Shown here one piece after another: positions 23,911 through 37,705 of a stretch of 64,000 bases of DNA (its first letter is position 1; each line of letters begins with the position of its first letter). The DNA lies in assembly GCF_965638725.1 (NCBI RefSeq), contig NC_134950.1:22038932-22102931 (forward strand), read 5' to 3'. Under the pieces are notes generated by a model, which ran no database searches, was not told where the DNA came from, and saw only the letters and a program-made list of their open reading frames with translations. The translations under genes were made by a program, and so were the position numbers. This stretch comes from Aptenodytes patagonicus. Taxonomy: Eukaryota; Chordata; Aves; Sphenisciformes; Spheniscidae.

Positions 23911-26900
23911 AATAGTTACACTGGTATAAGTTACTTTTTGAGGGGGCCTACTTGCATGAACTAAGCGAGGTACTGACCAATCTTTTAAATGCACACAAAG
24001 TCAAGGAAAAGAGTTTTAATATCTATATAGGGTATTAAAAATTTCATATGTCAAAAGCTAAAGTGGAAGAATGACTGGAAAGGAGTTGGCTTATGGTAGA
24101 GCAGGAACTGGTAGGGAGAATCTCAAGTCTGGATACGTTAAGCTGTCCTTATGTTTGTATACTTAATGTACTTGAGAAATTTAACTTCTGCGCGAAGGTT
24201 TTTAACAAATGCTGTGTTTGTTCATTATACTCATGACAGAATTGAAGTAAAAAGTAAAAATTATAAGTGTCATGATATACCTCATCAGCCTGACTTCAGT
24301 AGATAGATTCGGATTGTGATGCTGTAACTTAGGCAGTACTGTCAGCATTTCCACTGTAAAATTTAAACCACAAGCACAATCTTTAGTTAGAGAAAAAACA
24401 ACCAAATAAAATTCTTGCTGAATAACATTTTTCATAGACCTTTAATCAAGGCTTTCCAAAGTTCAACCAAGAACGAAGGCTCCATAAGTTTCTTTTGCCT
24501 TGCTGAAAACACATCGCCATCCGTTATCGCCACTGCCAAGAAGGAGAAGCTGCTTCCAATTTCGATCCGTGTGCTGCCTCATCCTCATGAGGGATTAGTT
24601 TCTCCTAACAGTTTTTGGTATAAATGTCTGAAGTTCTGACCCGTTCACTGCTCGAAGGAAAGGAACTTTCTCCTCCCTGGGCTAGAGCATCCAAAACAAA
24701 AGCAAGCATTCGCTGTGTAGTGTAGCCCTATCTTAAGCTGTCATTTTGGTTTCTCCTGTTTGTTTCTTTTGGGAGAAGGAGGTGGTAGTGGGAAATATTC
24801 CCTATTAAAGCATTTTACCTTCCTGTACAACTGCTTTTAGCTCTTCCAAACTAAACTAATTTAATATTGGCATGAATTTGATCAAGGCATTGCTGACAGC
24901 AGAGCTCTGGACTGTGATGTTGATCCTGAGCAGAGGCTTGTAGATACCATTATGTTACTGAGTGTTAAGGCTTTGAATACAGTAGGCGGTACTCGAGGTA
25001 AATGCACGCTTGGAAGAGCAGTAGTGCATCACTTTGGTTGCCTTCCGTTACGCAGTTGCACAGCTATAATATCTAGAATTTTCCGCTAATTAAAGTACTA
25101 AATTCACCAAGGTTGATATGTGGGCATTGAGCTCTCCAGAGAATGTTTCTCTGTTTCCCTGTAGTTAGTGATTTTTTCAAACCTTCCTTCTGATGATGAC
25201 TATAATTATAAAAAATTGAGAAGGAGGAATACTGATGAGTGAAATATTGGAATAGCACCGACTAAGGAAAATTATAGCTTGGTGGGGTGTTGGGCAATGG
25301 TATTTGTTTTTAATATGTCTGGCCTTCCTGTTGGCTTGAGAGTTTTATATCCAAGAAATAATTGACCGTATGTGTGTCTATATAATCCTGGCATGGCTTT
25401 TAGTGGGACAAATATGAAGACATTTCTGCATATCTCAAAGGCCCTAACAGTTATCTGAGTTCAAAACAGAACCGCATGTGGCGCAAAGTAGTTTCTTTAG
25501 GGGAAAATGTCATTTGAGAAATTGATCCTGTTCTTGAGGGCAATATTTTTCAGACCAAAGTTTGATGATTGATCAACTGGCAATCAAATGAATCTTATTT
25601 GTTTTCTTGTTAAAACACAAGCTTAGATTAGAGAACTGAATTCCTCATGTTACCATTTTGTTTAATTTTTATTTAACCCTTGGCAGGATGATGGTTTATA
25701 TCTTACTGGTACTGTGATGCAGCATTTTCAGGACCAGTTTGGGAGGGATTCGTGTTCCACAGCAGAGGCTGAGTTATGAAAAGTCTCTGAGGTGGCACAG
25801 TGCAAAAGCTAGGATGTGCCTTCCTCCGGAACAGAGTCCGGATGCGTAGGTACTTGGCTTCTTCATATTTCTGGAAAGTCGACTTTTTTATAGTCTTAAC
25901 TATACTTGTCACCCCGATATATTAATTTGAATTTCTGTCCCACTGAACAGAAGACTACAGGAAACTTTTATAGTGTTCTGTATGGTAGGTAAATTTCTCT
26001 GCTTCTGGCTTCACCAGATGTAATGAGCATCAAAGAAAAGTATTTACAGTAATAGGACGGCAAGACTAAAACAGTTCTAAGGTAGAAGTGGGGGCAAATA
26101 GAGATCAGTCTTAACTCTCCTTATCTCCAGGATGGGTTTGGCTTTAGTGAGTACTTCTTGAAGCACCAATGACTGAGAAACATTAGCAGAGGTCAGAAAA
26201 TTATTATTCCCAAAAACTGTAGTTGAAACAATGTTGTATGTTACTACTGAGATTGCAATGCTTTTGACATTATTCTGGCCCATTGAAGAAAGACATACTA
26301 CACTTATATAAGCTTTAAAACACTTAGTTTTGGGTTAGAACCATTCCAGGTTTCTGTGGTACAAATGTTACTTGAGATTACAATGAGACTATATATATAA
26401 TTCATTGTTCATTTGGTTTTGAGATAAGGCAGGTAAAATTGTCATAAAAGTTCACTGGTCAGGACCCAAATTTTACTTACATGTCAGTTTGCTAATGATG
26501 GTATGAGGAAGAATAAATAATTCTTCAGATTTTTTCACCTTCTTTGAAAGAACAGTCTGAGTCATGTAAGCAAATAAAGTCTGCCAGCCAGTTTATTTAA
26601 TTTTCTAAAGAAGTTGAACTATAAAGCCAGAACGGACTGTCCTAAAGGAATGGCTTGGCTTAATAAATTATTGTACCTTAAACTCTTGAATATCACTCTT
26701 TAGTGATACTTTTGTGATATACTGAACAGACATATTTTGCTAAGCTCTAAATCATACTATTGGCAAAACTGCATTTAATTTATTAGAATGGTTTTGTAGT
26801 CCTTGAAGTGAAAATGTCCAAATTTTAGTGCCACAGAAATTTATATTGTTTAATAAGTTGATCATATGTCAAGTTGTGCAAGTACATGCATATTCAACTG

Positions 26901-29900
26901 GCTGTTCAGAGCCACAGTTAAGTCTGTAGTCAAAGTATCTATGAGGTCATGTAGACAATATTTAAAGCAGTGTTCATTCAAGGGGAGAAGAAAAAACCCA
27001 CATCCTAGACAACCTCGTAGCAAAAAGAGTTTGAAAATTTGATCTAAGGTAGTTGGTGTGGTTGTTGTTATGCACTAAATGAGAACATTATCAGCCAGAG
27101 GAAGAGCAGAGAGGTACTTGTAACCGGAATCAGGACAGAAGCCACCTGACTCCATTCCTGTCATCAGAGCAAAGCATATAATTAGCATGGCTTTTGGGGC
27201 TGTTTCTGTCATTGCTAGGAGAGGAAGAGCTCTGCTGGGTTCGTGTTGGAAAGGCCCTACTTTGCTTTAGTCACTCCTATTTTAGTATCAAATAGATGTA
27301 AACTGTATGGGTATTATTTTCAACTAAGCCCTAAGTACACTATTTTGTGTTTGTCCTGACTAAAACTTGCAATTATGATCAGTCTTGTGGTTCGTTAACA
27401 GATCTCAAATTTTTAAACTTAGTATCTTTGGTATGTTAGCTACATCCCTCCACACATGACTTATCTTTTACCATCGCCTCAGTTTCCCAAGCTGTAGACA
27501 TTATTTTCATACTTGTTAAGTATAATTCACTAATTTCCTTACAGTTTTTTAAAAATTCATTAGTACTGTTTGTACTGTATAAATAATGTGGGTTTGCTTT
27601 TCTAGATGTCTCTGCATTTTCCAGTTTTAGTGTTCCATTTATATTGTCCCAGATAGTTAATGATACTGGAACAGCTGAGATACACTCATTCAAATAATGC
27701 CTAGCTAGGTGATTTGTCAACAACCTGCGATTTTTTTGGCTTGTATGCATTTCAGAATTACTAGCTGTAACATTGTGCAGTACCAATTATTACTGAGGTG
27801 TCAGTTGGTCGGCAAGATTCAGCCTACTTAGTTTACACGGTTGTAAGAAAGCACTGGGCACCAATGCATTTGATACTATGGAAGTTGGTTGTAGATCCTA
27901 GTTCCTGTGTTTAACCCCTCAGTAGAAATAAATGCTTCAAGTGGCTTATAGCAGGCTATATGATACCATACTCTGAAGAACTGTGTTGTTCTGACTACCT
28001 TTTTTTGGTGTGTTTATTTTCTACACTTGATTTTTTGCCACAGTTGTTAGTTCACTAATGCTTTATTACATGAAGGTTTACGGTTGCATTGAAATATATA
28101 GTATTGATTCTTGTGAGTATCTAAGTTTAAACTACTAAATTTAGCATAATTGACAGATCAGTGCAAATACTTTCAAAAGCACTATATTAAATTGTGGTTC
28201 TGACTTGTTTCTCTGAATAGATGCTTTAAATTTGGATATACTATAACTTTTGCTACATTGTTAACGTGTTGATGATGTCTTTTTAGCAAGGCAAGCATAT
28301 TTAGTAGCTATCTGCTAGTTTTTTTTTCCTGATGTTCTATTTGACGCTCTGAATTTTATGTTATCAGGGAATTCCTGTATAACTTTCTCATCTGTTTTGC
28401 GAGGAACAACTTTCTGGAACTAGTCAGGGAAAAAAAAAGCTTAGACTCTTCCCCCCCGCCCCCGACTTGTTTGTTATTGGATCAAAAGTAACATAGGAAG
28501 CAAGACTAAGAGCCCCAAAAAATTTAAGAAAGCTTACAAGTAAGCATATTTTGAAGGGGAAAAAAAAGGTCACTCAAAAACATTTGGTTTAGTAGCTGGA
28601 GTTGTCATAAGATGATCTCTCTCTTCATTTAAGTATCTTGTGACTTGTCAGTACTTTCCCAGATACCTTTAGTTGGTTGTGGAATTTTTTGATGTGCAAG
28701 AAAGCTGAACTTGCTCGCTCTTACAGTGAACTATAAACTTTCAGCAAAGCAATGAAAGTGGACTAGTTGTGTTTCTCTGTAAGTGGAAAGTACACTTGAA
28801 CTATGTATTAGGATGTGAACTGCATGTTTTCACCCATCTGATTGTGTGTCTGTAATTCATGACTACCCTTCCCCTAACCTCTGAGATGTTTCCTCTGCTA
28901 AGTGGAAGCCCCTGGGACTGACACCAGGTAACCAGAGCAGACTTTTTAAGTCAGTTGCAGCCAGAAAACAGTAGAGTGATCCTCTAATAAGCAGTGTGAG
29001 CACGCTTTGGCATGTGGTGGAAGTCTATAATGAAGTTGCTTGTGTTTAAAAGTTAGGAAAAAATGACTGCTAGAAGCTCCTGTAACTTGGTTTTATTACT
29101 CCAGCTTTGTATGAACCTATTGGGAGACATAGATAGGTCCCTCTGAAAGTACAGATTGTGAGAATAGTACTTTCATGAAAAAAAATTGGATTTTGTTTTT
29201 CCTCTAGTTTATACAGTGTTACTAGTAATAAGTTTGTTCTAGTCAGTGATGTCTCTTAAAAATTTAGTGACCTTACTCATTTAAGGAACTGCTCCTTTAG
29301 AAAGAACTTCTTAGTAACTGAAGGTGAGCAGTTTAGAACAGAAAATGGAAGTCTTGTTGATGTGTCTTGTAGAGGGAAGGCATGCACTTACATTCATGTG
29401 CTCTGGTTTCTAGATTTTAGCTGTATATGAATTTTCATAAGACTTTGGTTAGCGCCTTTTTCTTCTACACTTTACAAAGCGTATTAGAATCCAATGAATT
29501 AGTATACCCTGATAGGGTGTTTTCCTTCTATGAAATTGTATTTGAGTATCTCAAGTAAAAGGAAGTAAAAGCTTCAATTAGGAATGTTGTAGTAACTGGG
29601 ACTGAGACAAATAGGTCACATGCAGTAAACAAATACATATATATGTGTTCCTCTTATCACATAGTTTTAAGTGGAGGCTTTAACCTTCCCCTCCTTTTTT
29701 CCTGCACATAGAGCTAAACGGAGTCCTTTCCAAAGAAAGACTGATTCTAGAGTCCTAATTAACATGCTGTTTTATTCATAATATTGTTGTATTTACTTCA
29801 GTCTGCTCTTCATACTACTAAGCAATTACATTTTTCCATTTGCTGTCTTCTAAAGAAGAGCTCAGAGAGAGTGCACAAGGATTTAACTCAAAATGCGTGT

Positions 29901-29950
29901 CTAAACCATATGGAAATATTTTAACTGGACTTGGGAGAGTATGTATCTCT

Positions 29951-29963
29951 CCCCCCCCCCCCC
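29951..29963 (+). repeat. Poly-C tract (13 C)
   Basis: An uninterrupted run of 13 C inside intron 1; the length is uncertain in any assembly. Confidence 0.85.
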
Positions 29964-32275
29964 TTGATAATTTTTTAAAAGTATGGAAACAGAACATTTC
30001 TCCTTTCCAAGATGTAACCATTAGTGTAAATATTCTGAAAGAGATGCCTGTTGGTGTCTGTCAGAAAAATTAATGGTAAAATCATCAGTCACATGTCTCT
30101 TGATCACAGCGTCATGCAGCTGGAAGTACTGTCTGGGATGGATTCGTGTAATTAGTAGAAAGAGCTCCCCTCATCAGAGCACCTTCCATTGTTCACGTTT
30201 CCTATCTAAAGGTACTGAAGGAGCAACCAGTTCCATGGCTAAAGTTTAGCTAGTGTCTGTGGTTAGAGTTATTCAGTGAAGACTGGAGAGCTGGGATGGC
30301 AAGGGAGGGAAACATTGGGACGTCTTGGGAAGGCACGTTCACAGCTAAAGGTGGCAGAACCATTCTTCAGTGTGGAAGAGGAAGCCAAGCTGTCTTCTGG
30401 GAGAACAGCTGTTGTTTAAGAGGCTGTGCAAGTGGAAGGGAGGAAGGGAACCAGCCCTTTTATTTTAAGGGGTGTTACAGTGGCTGAGTGAGCATCTGAT
30501 CAGTCTAAGAGGTTACTCTTACGAGTTATCAGCAAGCAAGAAAAGGGGTTTGAGTGCAGGAGGAGCTCAGGAATCACATGAGGTCTCGCTCAGGCCTTCC
30601 AGGTACTCTCGGGCAGGGGGATGTTATGGAAATGTTACATCTTTGCATTTTACCTGTGCTTTAGAAAATAAGTGGATGAACAAACAGAGGTTTTTGAGCA
30701 TTTTGTAACTCGGCGTATGGCTTTTGTCGATGTTTTGAAACATCCTTTTTTGTGACCCTGCTGTGTTCCTCTTTCTGGCTGATACTGGCATTTGGCAATT
30801 GTGCGCTCTTTAGCAGCTTTACTGCTGGATGTGCCTGGGAGCTGTATGTTTCTAGAGTCCAGTTACTACTGACCTCCCTGTTGCTGCTGATCCAGCTAAT
30901 GCTGTTTCCAGTGCCTGTTGCCTAGGTGTTGTCTAGCTTGTCTCACTGCAATCCCTGATTTCAAGTTATCTGTTGTGTCTGTCATCTGTGCACACTGTAA
31001 CAAAGCTTCAGTGGTATCACAGTTCTAATGTAAATGGCAATGCAACATACCAAAGCTAACTGATAATGTTACTCCTCTCTTGTTAAGTTCACAATACCAG
31101 CTTTCTGTTCTTCATCCATTGTGGAAATCTGGGGGAGTACTGCCTGTACAGCTCTTTCGCCTTTACGCTGTAGATGAATAAGGCTTGGGAAAAGGACTAT
31201 GCCTTTATTCTCTTGCCTGAGGGAGGAACACAGTCTGTTTTCCCCCCTACCTCTTGGAACCACACAGCTTGTGTGTGGTGCCTTTGGGGTCCATGAGGAG
31301 TTTTCCTGGAAGAAGAGATCCTGTGTTCTAAATGTGCAGATTAGGAGGAGCAGCAGTGCTGCAAACTGTCCTATGCAACGACATCCCCTGGGAATGACTC
31401 CCTTGCAAGTCAGATCAGCCCAGAGTGAAAAGTTAAGGTCATAGCTGGGGAGTTGAGAGACCCCACCTCTGCACTTCTTACTAACAGAAAGTTCTAGTAG
31501 TATTTGATAATGACTTTTTGAAATGAGTGTCATGAAATATTCAGCTGTACATCTGTCTTAAAATGTTAATTAGAAGTATGGAGGCCAGGAAGATGTATGT
31601 GGGAATCAATTGAGTAAGTCTACGTTTGAATCTCTTTCACCAGTTTTCTGGAACTGTCCCTAGTTTGTGGCTTTACAAAGGAGGTGGATCTGAACTCTAG
31701 ATAGCTATTTAGAGTGTTGGACATGAAGGAATTCGGCATAAAATGCAATAGCTTTCAGAAATGATTAATGGCCAAAATAAAGCTGAATTTAATTTTTTAA
31801 TCCAAGATCCTGCTTGCTGACCATACTGTACATTTGGGAGCCAATAAAGTGCTCAAAGCACCTAATTTGAAATAAGCATGCACAGTTTCTCAGGCATGTG
31901 TGTGTTATTCAAGTAAAATGATCACATCGAACAGTAGGTTTTTTCAAGGGAGATGAGTTGCTCTGATGGGAAGGAGCTCTCAGCTAGCTTTAAACTTGTG
32001 AGTTGTTGAACATAGTTTATAAATTATTGCTATGAATGTAAGGATCATGCCATCAGATTCTTATTAAGCAACTCCTTCATGCCTGTACTGAAATGCTGTG
32101 TACTTTGATGTATTTTTGAAGTGTCTGAAGATATTTTAATTTATTTAGACATATAATCAGAGTTTGTGTTTTGCAGTTTATGGGGTTCCATTGTTCTGGG
32201 TCTACTTTTCTCCCTGTATCTGGAAATCTGCTATTAAACTGGAAGGACGTGTACTTAAATGAGCGATATACTTCA

Positions 32276-32364
32276 TTATATAAAAGCAGATAAATAGAAA
32301 TTTGAACATGTAGGCATTTCGTTATATAAAAGCAGATAAATAGAAATTCGAACATGTAGGCATT
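32276..32364 (+). repeat. Tandem duplication, two 46-bp units
   Basis: The unit starting TTATATAAAAGCAGATAAAT at 32276 recurs at 32322. I see one mismatch (TTTGAA versus TTCGAA) over the 43 bases compared. The high identity points to a recent or length-polymorphic duplication. Confidence 0.92.
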
Positions 32365-35300
32365 ATGTCTGACATTGATCTTGTACTTGTCACCATGCTA
32401 TGTCACATTTTTTTCTATTTTAAAATTCAGTGCCTCCCTTTAAAAAGGGTGTAGGAGCAAGTGCTGAATTTTGTTAGCAGGTTGACTTAATAGAGTGGAA
32501 TGTCTGCCTGTATATGTAATTTTTTACCCTTTATTTTACAGCTGAATTAGTGCATTGAAGCCTATTTATCCATTTTCCTTTTCAAGCTACATTCCTTAAA
32601 AAGGAAACCCATAGCTATTTGAGCCTTAGAACCTTTCTGTAGCAGTATAGAGTGAAGCATTCCCTGTTGTAGCATGATCATGATTATTTTGGGGAAAAAA
32701 AAAAATACTACCAAGTACCGTATTCTTCAGTTAAAATTCTTAAGAGATAGGATTTGTGTATTTGTGTAGGGCAGGCTAAGAACTTCTATCATTAATCCAC
32801 AACTTTGTTTCCTAAACCAAGAGTAACTTGCTCTGTGCTTAAGGTTGTCTCCTGTTAGTTTTGTTGACCATTGGCTTAGCCCTTCCTTAGTGAAGTTAGT
32901 CATTGACTTAATCCATAATTCTGTGTCAGTGGGAGTTGACAAAATCAAGGTAGATCGTTGGTTTTCCAATGTGCGTTTGATTTTGTGTAAGTACTACTAA
33001 GTCCTGTGGTTTGCTTTGAATATGTATATACATATTTGGAAGGGGGAGAGTGTGGAATTTTAATCCACGCTCAGCCTTGACTTTGCTGTGCTTTGTTGTG
33101 ATCAGTTTCAATTTTACTGCTGGCATCAGTAAGATCAAAGTCAAATCAAAACGAACTGCTTTTAAAAATGTAGTAAAATTGTTACCTGCACTTTGATGAT
33201 TATAAGCAATGAAATTAACTTTAGACCGTAGGAATTTTCAGTGGCATGTTTATTAATTCAAAATTATCTTTATAAAAAGCTACATTTGAGAGTTTTACCC
33301 ACCCAGGATTATTGTAGGCCATTTATCTCTGTTGTAGGTGGTCCCCATTAGAAACCTATACAGTTTGTTTTGCTTTGAGAGGACAAAGGCCAACAGGAGT
33401 GCCATCTGTACCATCACTTTTAGTCGCAGCAAGCCTAACAGTTACCTTCTGGGGACTGAACCCAGAAGTGAATACACAGATATCTTGAGAAATTATGTTG
33501 TCTTGGTGCCCCAACACTGGTAATGACTGAATCCATGTAAAAGTTGTCTTGTAATGTCAATGCCAAGCCTCTGACTGCTTCTGCAGATGATCCAGAAAGG
33601 AAAATCAAGTAAATAGTCAAGTGGATAACAATCAGTGGTGAAGTATAAACAGTGTAAGAATTTGCAAGTATTCTGTCTTCATAGTATCTACTTTATCACA
33701 AATAAGCCTTGCTCTTCAGTTTTGCAATCTGTATCAACCTGAAAGTACTTCCTAATTTTAGAAAGTAGTATATGTATATACTGTCAATAAAAGATGAGGA
33801 ATGAAAAACTCAGATACCATGAAATATTCCAGACTTCTTTATACTTCTTTCCCAGAACTGTACCTTCTGTAGTGATATTCTCTTCCTTTTTTTGAATAGC
33901 AGACACACAGTGAAACCAATGCCCTTAAACTGTGGCTTATTATTATTCATTAGGCAGAGTTGCCAGTAAGGAATTGTAAGGGATGTAATCTGCTTTCATC
34001 AATGCACAAGTGTAACAATGCTTTTCATGCAAATTGAAAAGAAGCTACATCCAAAAGAATACAACTGCCTGTCAAGTTTGGTAAATGGTATTAACCTAAA
34101 ATACTAGTATCTTTTTCACATAGGTATTTTTCCAAAGCATTCTTCATCCCTTTCTTCAAAAAATCATTTTGTTCCATTCATACACTGGTTGCATCTGAGT
34201 GTCCCAACAAATAGCTGCTGTTTGAGTTTTTCCCTCGTTGGCTGTTACTTCCTATGTGGCATCTCTTTGTAAAAGAACACTTGTGTATAAAGTGGTGACT
34301 TGCTGGTACTGAGCTTTCTTCTTAAAAATAGGCTTATACCAAAAGAATACTATAAACCTAACTCGCATCTAAATTTTCTGTGCTTTACTGATGTGACATG
34401 CTTGGAAACAAACCTTCAATGAATATTTCTCTTTTAAAATATTATTTGTATAGTTGCCTAAAAGCTCTTCATTATCTGAGGTTTGAGTATAAAGATAGAC
34501 TAATAACCCCTCACACTGACAGTATTCCTGTAAAATATTGTTGTTTGCAGGGTGGAAGCTGAAGCACAGGAAGTAAACAGCTGTTCCATGGTTGTGCATG
34601 AATAGAGTTTGTTACTCCACATTTCTGGTCCTGTGCTGATTTTGTGTGTAAGTGTGAAGTGGGGAGTATTGGTTTGCCTTAACTGAAGGCAGAGTCGGTG
34701 TGGGAAAAGGCAAACTTACTAAATAAAGGGATGAGAGGCAACAGGAATGTGACTTACTGATCTGAACTGTTCTTTGGAGAAGTCTCAATTCTCGGTGTAG
34801 GCAGACTAGTCTGTCCCTCAGAGGGAAGATAAAGGACGAAGAGTGGTCCTAAAGCATTTCAATGCCAACAGCACCCTTTGGGGAAAGATGCAGTTGCTGA
34901 GTTTTCTCTGGAAATAGGCTACTTTGAGAGCAGTGTGTCTGTTTTGCTTTATTTAAAACTCCAACTCCTATCCTCGTCTGTTTTTACAAATGTGACTACC
35001 AACTAATTTCTCTCATCCCCCAAAATGCCAGTCCTCTTCTGCTCATAAGAAACAGTCCATTGTATATTTCGGCTATTGTTTCTTAAGTGAATGGATGCAG
35101 ACTGCTTTAAAAGGTTTAGTGATGATCTGCTGCTGCCACTTAGAGACCTCCTTCAGACCAGCTATCTTTTATTTGAAGCAGACAGGTAGAGCATTTTTTC
35201 TCATGGATTATTGTGTTCTATGTGGAATCTCTTACATTTAGTAACAAGAAATTTTACAATGAAGCCTTTATGTTGGAACACAAGTAGAAATGTATAATTT

Positions 35301-36025
35301 TTTCATGAAATTCCTATTAACTGGATCTTTGGAACTGCTATTCTTCTGCCAAATGTGGTAGAAATAGTCCAAAGTATTTGGGAGTTGTGGGGAATGTACA
35401 GATGTGCACAACTGCTCTTATGCTGTGTGATCCACAGGAAACTAGGCTCAAGTTGATACTCAGATTGCCAGATAACAGTGAATATGCGCAACTAAACAGC
35501 TGAAGTGGCTTTTGGAGTATCAGGTTGTGAACTGGGTGGACAATGGGGTGGGCAGTAATCACGTAACTTGACCTTCAGTCATCTGGTCTTTATCTGAATG
35601 ATTCTTGGCAGTGAGCTCCTCAGAGGAAGAGTCGAAACATGTTTTAGTATAGTATCCTATATATTTAATAAGATGTTTTTAGGAAACTGGAGTGCAGAAA
35701 AAAAAGTTGTTAAAACTGTTCTCAGGAAGGAAGTTAATGACTCATGTAAATGTGTAGTGAGAATGTGTTTTGGTCAGGAAAGGAATAGATGAGAGGAGGA
35801 GCTTGTGTCAAGGCAGAAGTGGAGATAAGGTGTCCTAGGTGGAGGGATAGCATACTGGAAGGTAATTATAAATATGAATGTCAGGGTAAATGGTGATAAG
35901 GATTTTGGAAATACCTGTTAGATCACATTCTGTTCTCCAAGGCATTCATTCCTCTCGTTACGTTTGAGCTTCCCTTCCTATTTCTGCTTTTGTTACGGGG
36001 TCTCTGTCCTAGAGAGAGCGTCTGT

Positions 36026-36041
36026 GTGTGTGTACACACAC
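36026..36041. repeat. 16-bp palindrome of alternating GT/AC
   Basis: GTGTGTGTACACACAC is a perfect palindrome of alternating purines and pyrimidines, a short sequence able to adopt Z-DNA or a cruciform. Confidence 0.85.
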
Positions 36042-37678
36042 TCACTCATGGCTATCTGCTTTTCCCTCCACAGGGGAGCTGGTGGTTTGGTAAGGTTTTT
36101 CAACGTATTGCAGTGTGAGACGCTCTGTTTTCTTGGTGAACATCCCAGGACCTGGAGGGCCTGGGGAATGTGTCTGTGTGTGAACCCCCTTTCCTAGTTC
36201 TGCCAGTGGGACTGGCATGTGGGTAAGCCTGAGGACAGGGGTATTGGAAATCGGCAGCCTCACGCCGGCCGTATTGAAGCTGAGAGGGATGGTACAGTTC
36301 CAAGTATGGCCATGTTTTGGTGAAAGGAGGCAGCTTATTTCTTTGTCATTCATCTCCGTAGGGCTTTTTCATTAAGGTGGTAATATTAGGTGGAAGCGAA
36401 CAGGCCAATTGACACCTCTGTAGATGTGCCTATTTCAACTATCTAACTTCTTGGAAATCTGTTTGCTCTTTTGAATTGCTATGAACTTACATCTAAAACA
36501 TGAAGGTTGAGTGCAATGAGACACCAAATTTGGGGTTATTTGACCCTGAGATAAACAAATAAAGCACGTATCACGAATTTTATAGACATTTCCAATTTCT
36601 TGCAAAGCACTCCGATTGAAATGATGATTCTGCTGCACTGGGGTACATGTATGTGGTGGACAGGGGGTCAGGGTGGGAGTATCTGTGCGTGTTTGAGAAG
36701 GAAAGCAGAATGTAGTTCAAAATCCACGTTACAAAAAAGAGTGAGATAAAGCTGAAGGATGCAGGACTTCTCTTGCATGCTTAGAGCTAATGTAATGTAA
36801 TAAAACTTGGGATTTTGTGACCTGTACAATGTGAGACTTCTTACTGGCTATATTGAGAGTAGGCACAGAAAGTGCACTTACGGTCATACAAACAGCCTTT
36901 ATTGTACACTATGGCATCTACAAGCCATTGTGATCTTTTAATTTCTGTAACAAATACTCCCCTTGCAAAAAGCCAAAACCAGAATCCATATAGTAAATTA
37001 GCTGTGTAGCTGCTTTAACACATTTAACGTTTTCCAGTGGTAATTTGTGTGTCTCAGGGATGTAGTTTGACAGCAGGGAAATGATACACTTAAGTGTTTT
37101 GAAACAAACTTTGTTCTGCCCTCTTTGAGTAACGTTACATATGCTATGGCTGTCTTGAAAGCATGCTGTACTCTGCTGAATTGCAGCTGCCTAAACTGGC
37201 TGTCAAGTAAAATGCTTATTCAACTCTACAGAAAGGGTTTCTTTGCTTCATTTTGCAATTGTGGAGTCACAGTGCTATCCAACACTCTTGTTTCTAGTTC
37301 CTTATAGTAGAAGATCGTGTTTATATTTTCTAACTACTGGGAATCCCCATGGCAAGAGGCTCCAGTACCCTGCAGAACTATGCAATGTGAAAAGAAGTAT
37401 TTTGGCTGTCAGATGCGCGCTTCTTTTCATCGCCTATAAAGGTGGCAGTGTTAACTGTCTTTATATTGCAATTACTGTTTCACAACTGTTTTCACATAAG
37501 CTCTCCTGTCTCTATAGCTACATCCAGCACAATTAATGTAATTCAGACTTTCCCAAACACTTCCTGAAGTTTCCACTTTGGGAAAGGAACAAGCCTTTAC
37601 CTTTAGTGTTCAGAATTTTGAACTTTGTTCTGAGTGGTTTGGGGTTGACAGGGAAGGTGAGGCACTATGAGGACTGTT

Positions 37679-37705
37679 AGAACTTTGACTGTAAGTCAAA
37701 GTTCT
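37679..37705. repeat. Perfect inverted repeat: 12-bp arms, 3-base loop
   Basis: AGAACTTTGACT (37679-37690) and AGTCAAAGTTCT (37694-37705) are perfect reverse complements around GTA. In the LRP12 pre-mRNA it would form a tight stem of 12 pairs. I see no sign of a longer miRNA-like precursor. Confidence 0.85.

Noticed and set aside
27436..27786. 116-codon minus-strand frame in intron 1
   Set aside because: No recognisable motif, AT-rich and isolated; consistent with chance.
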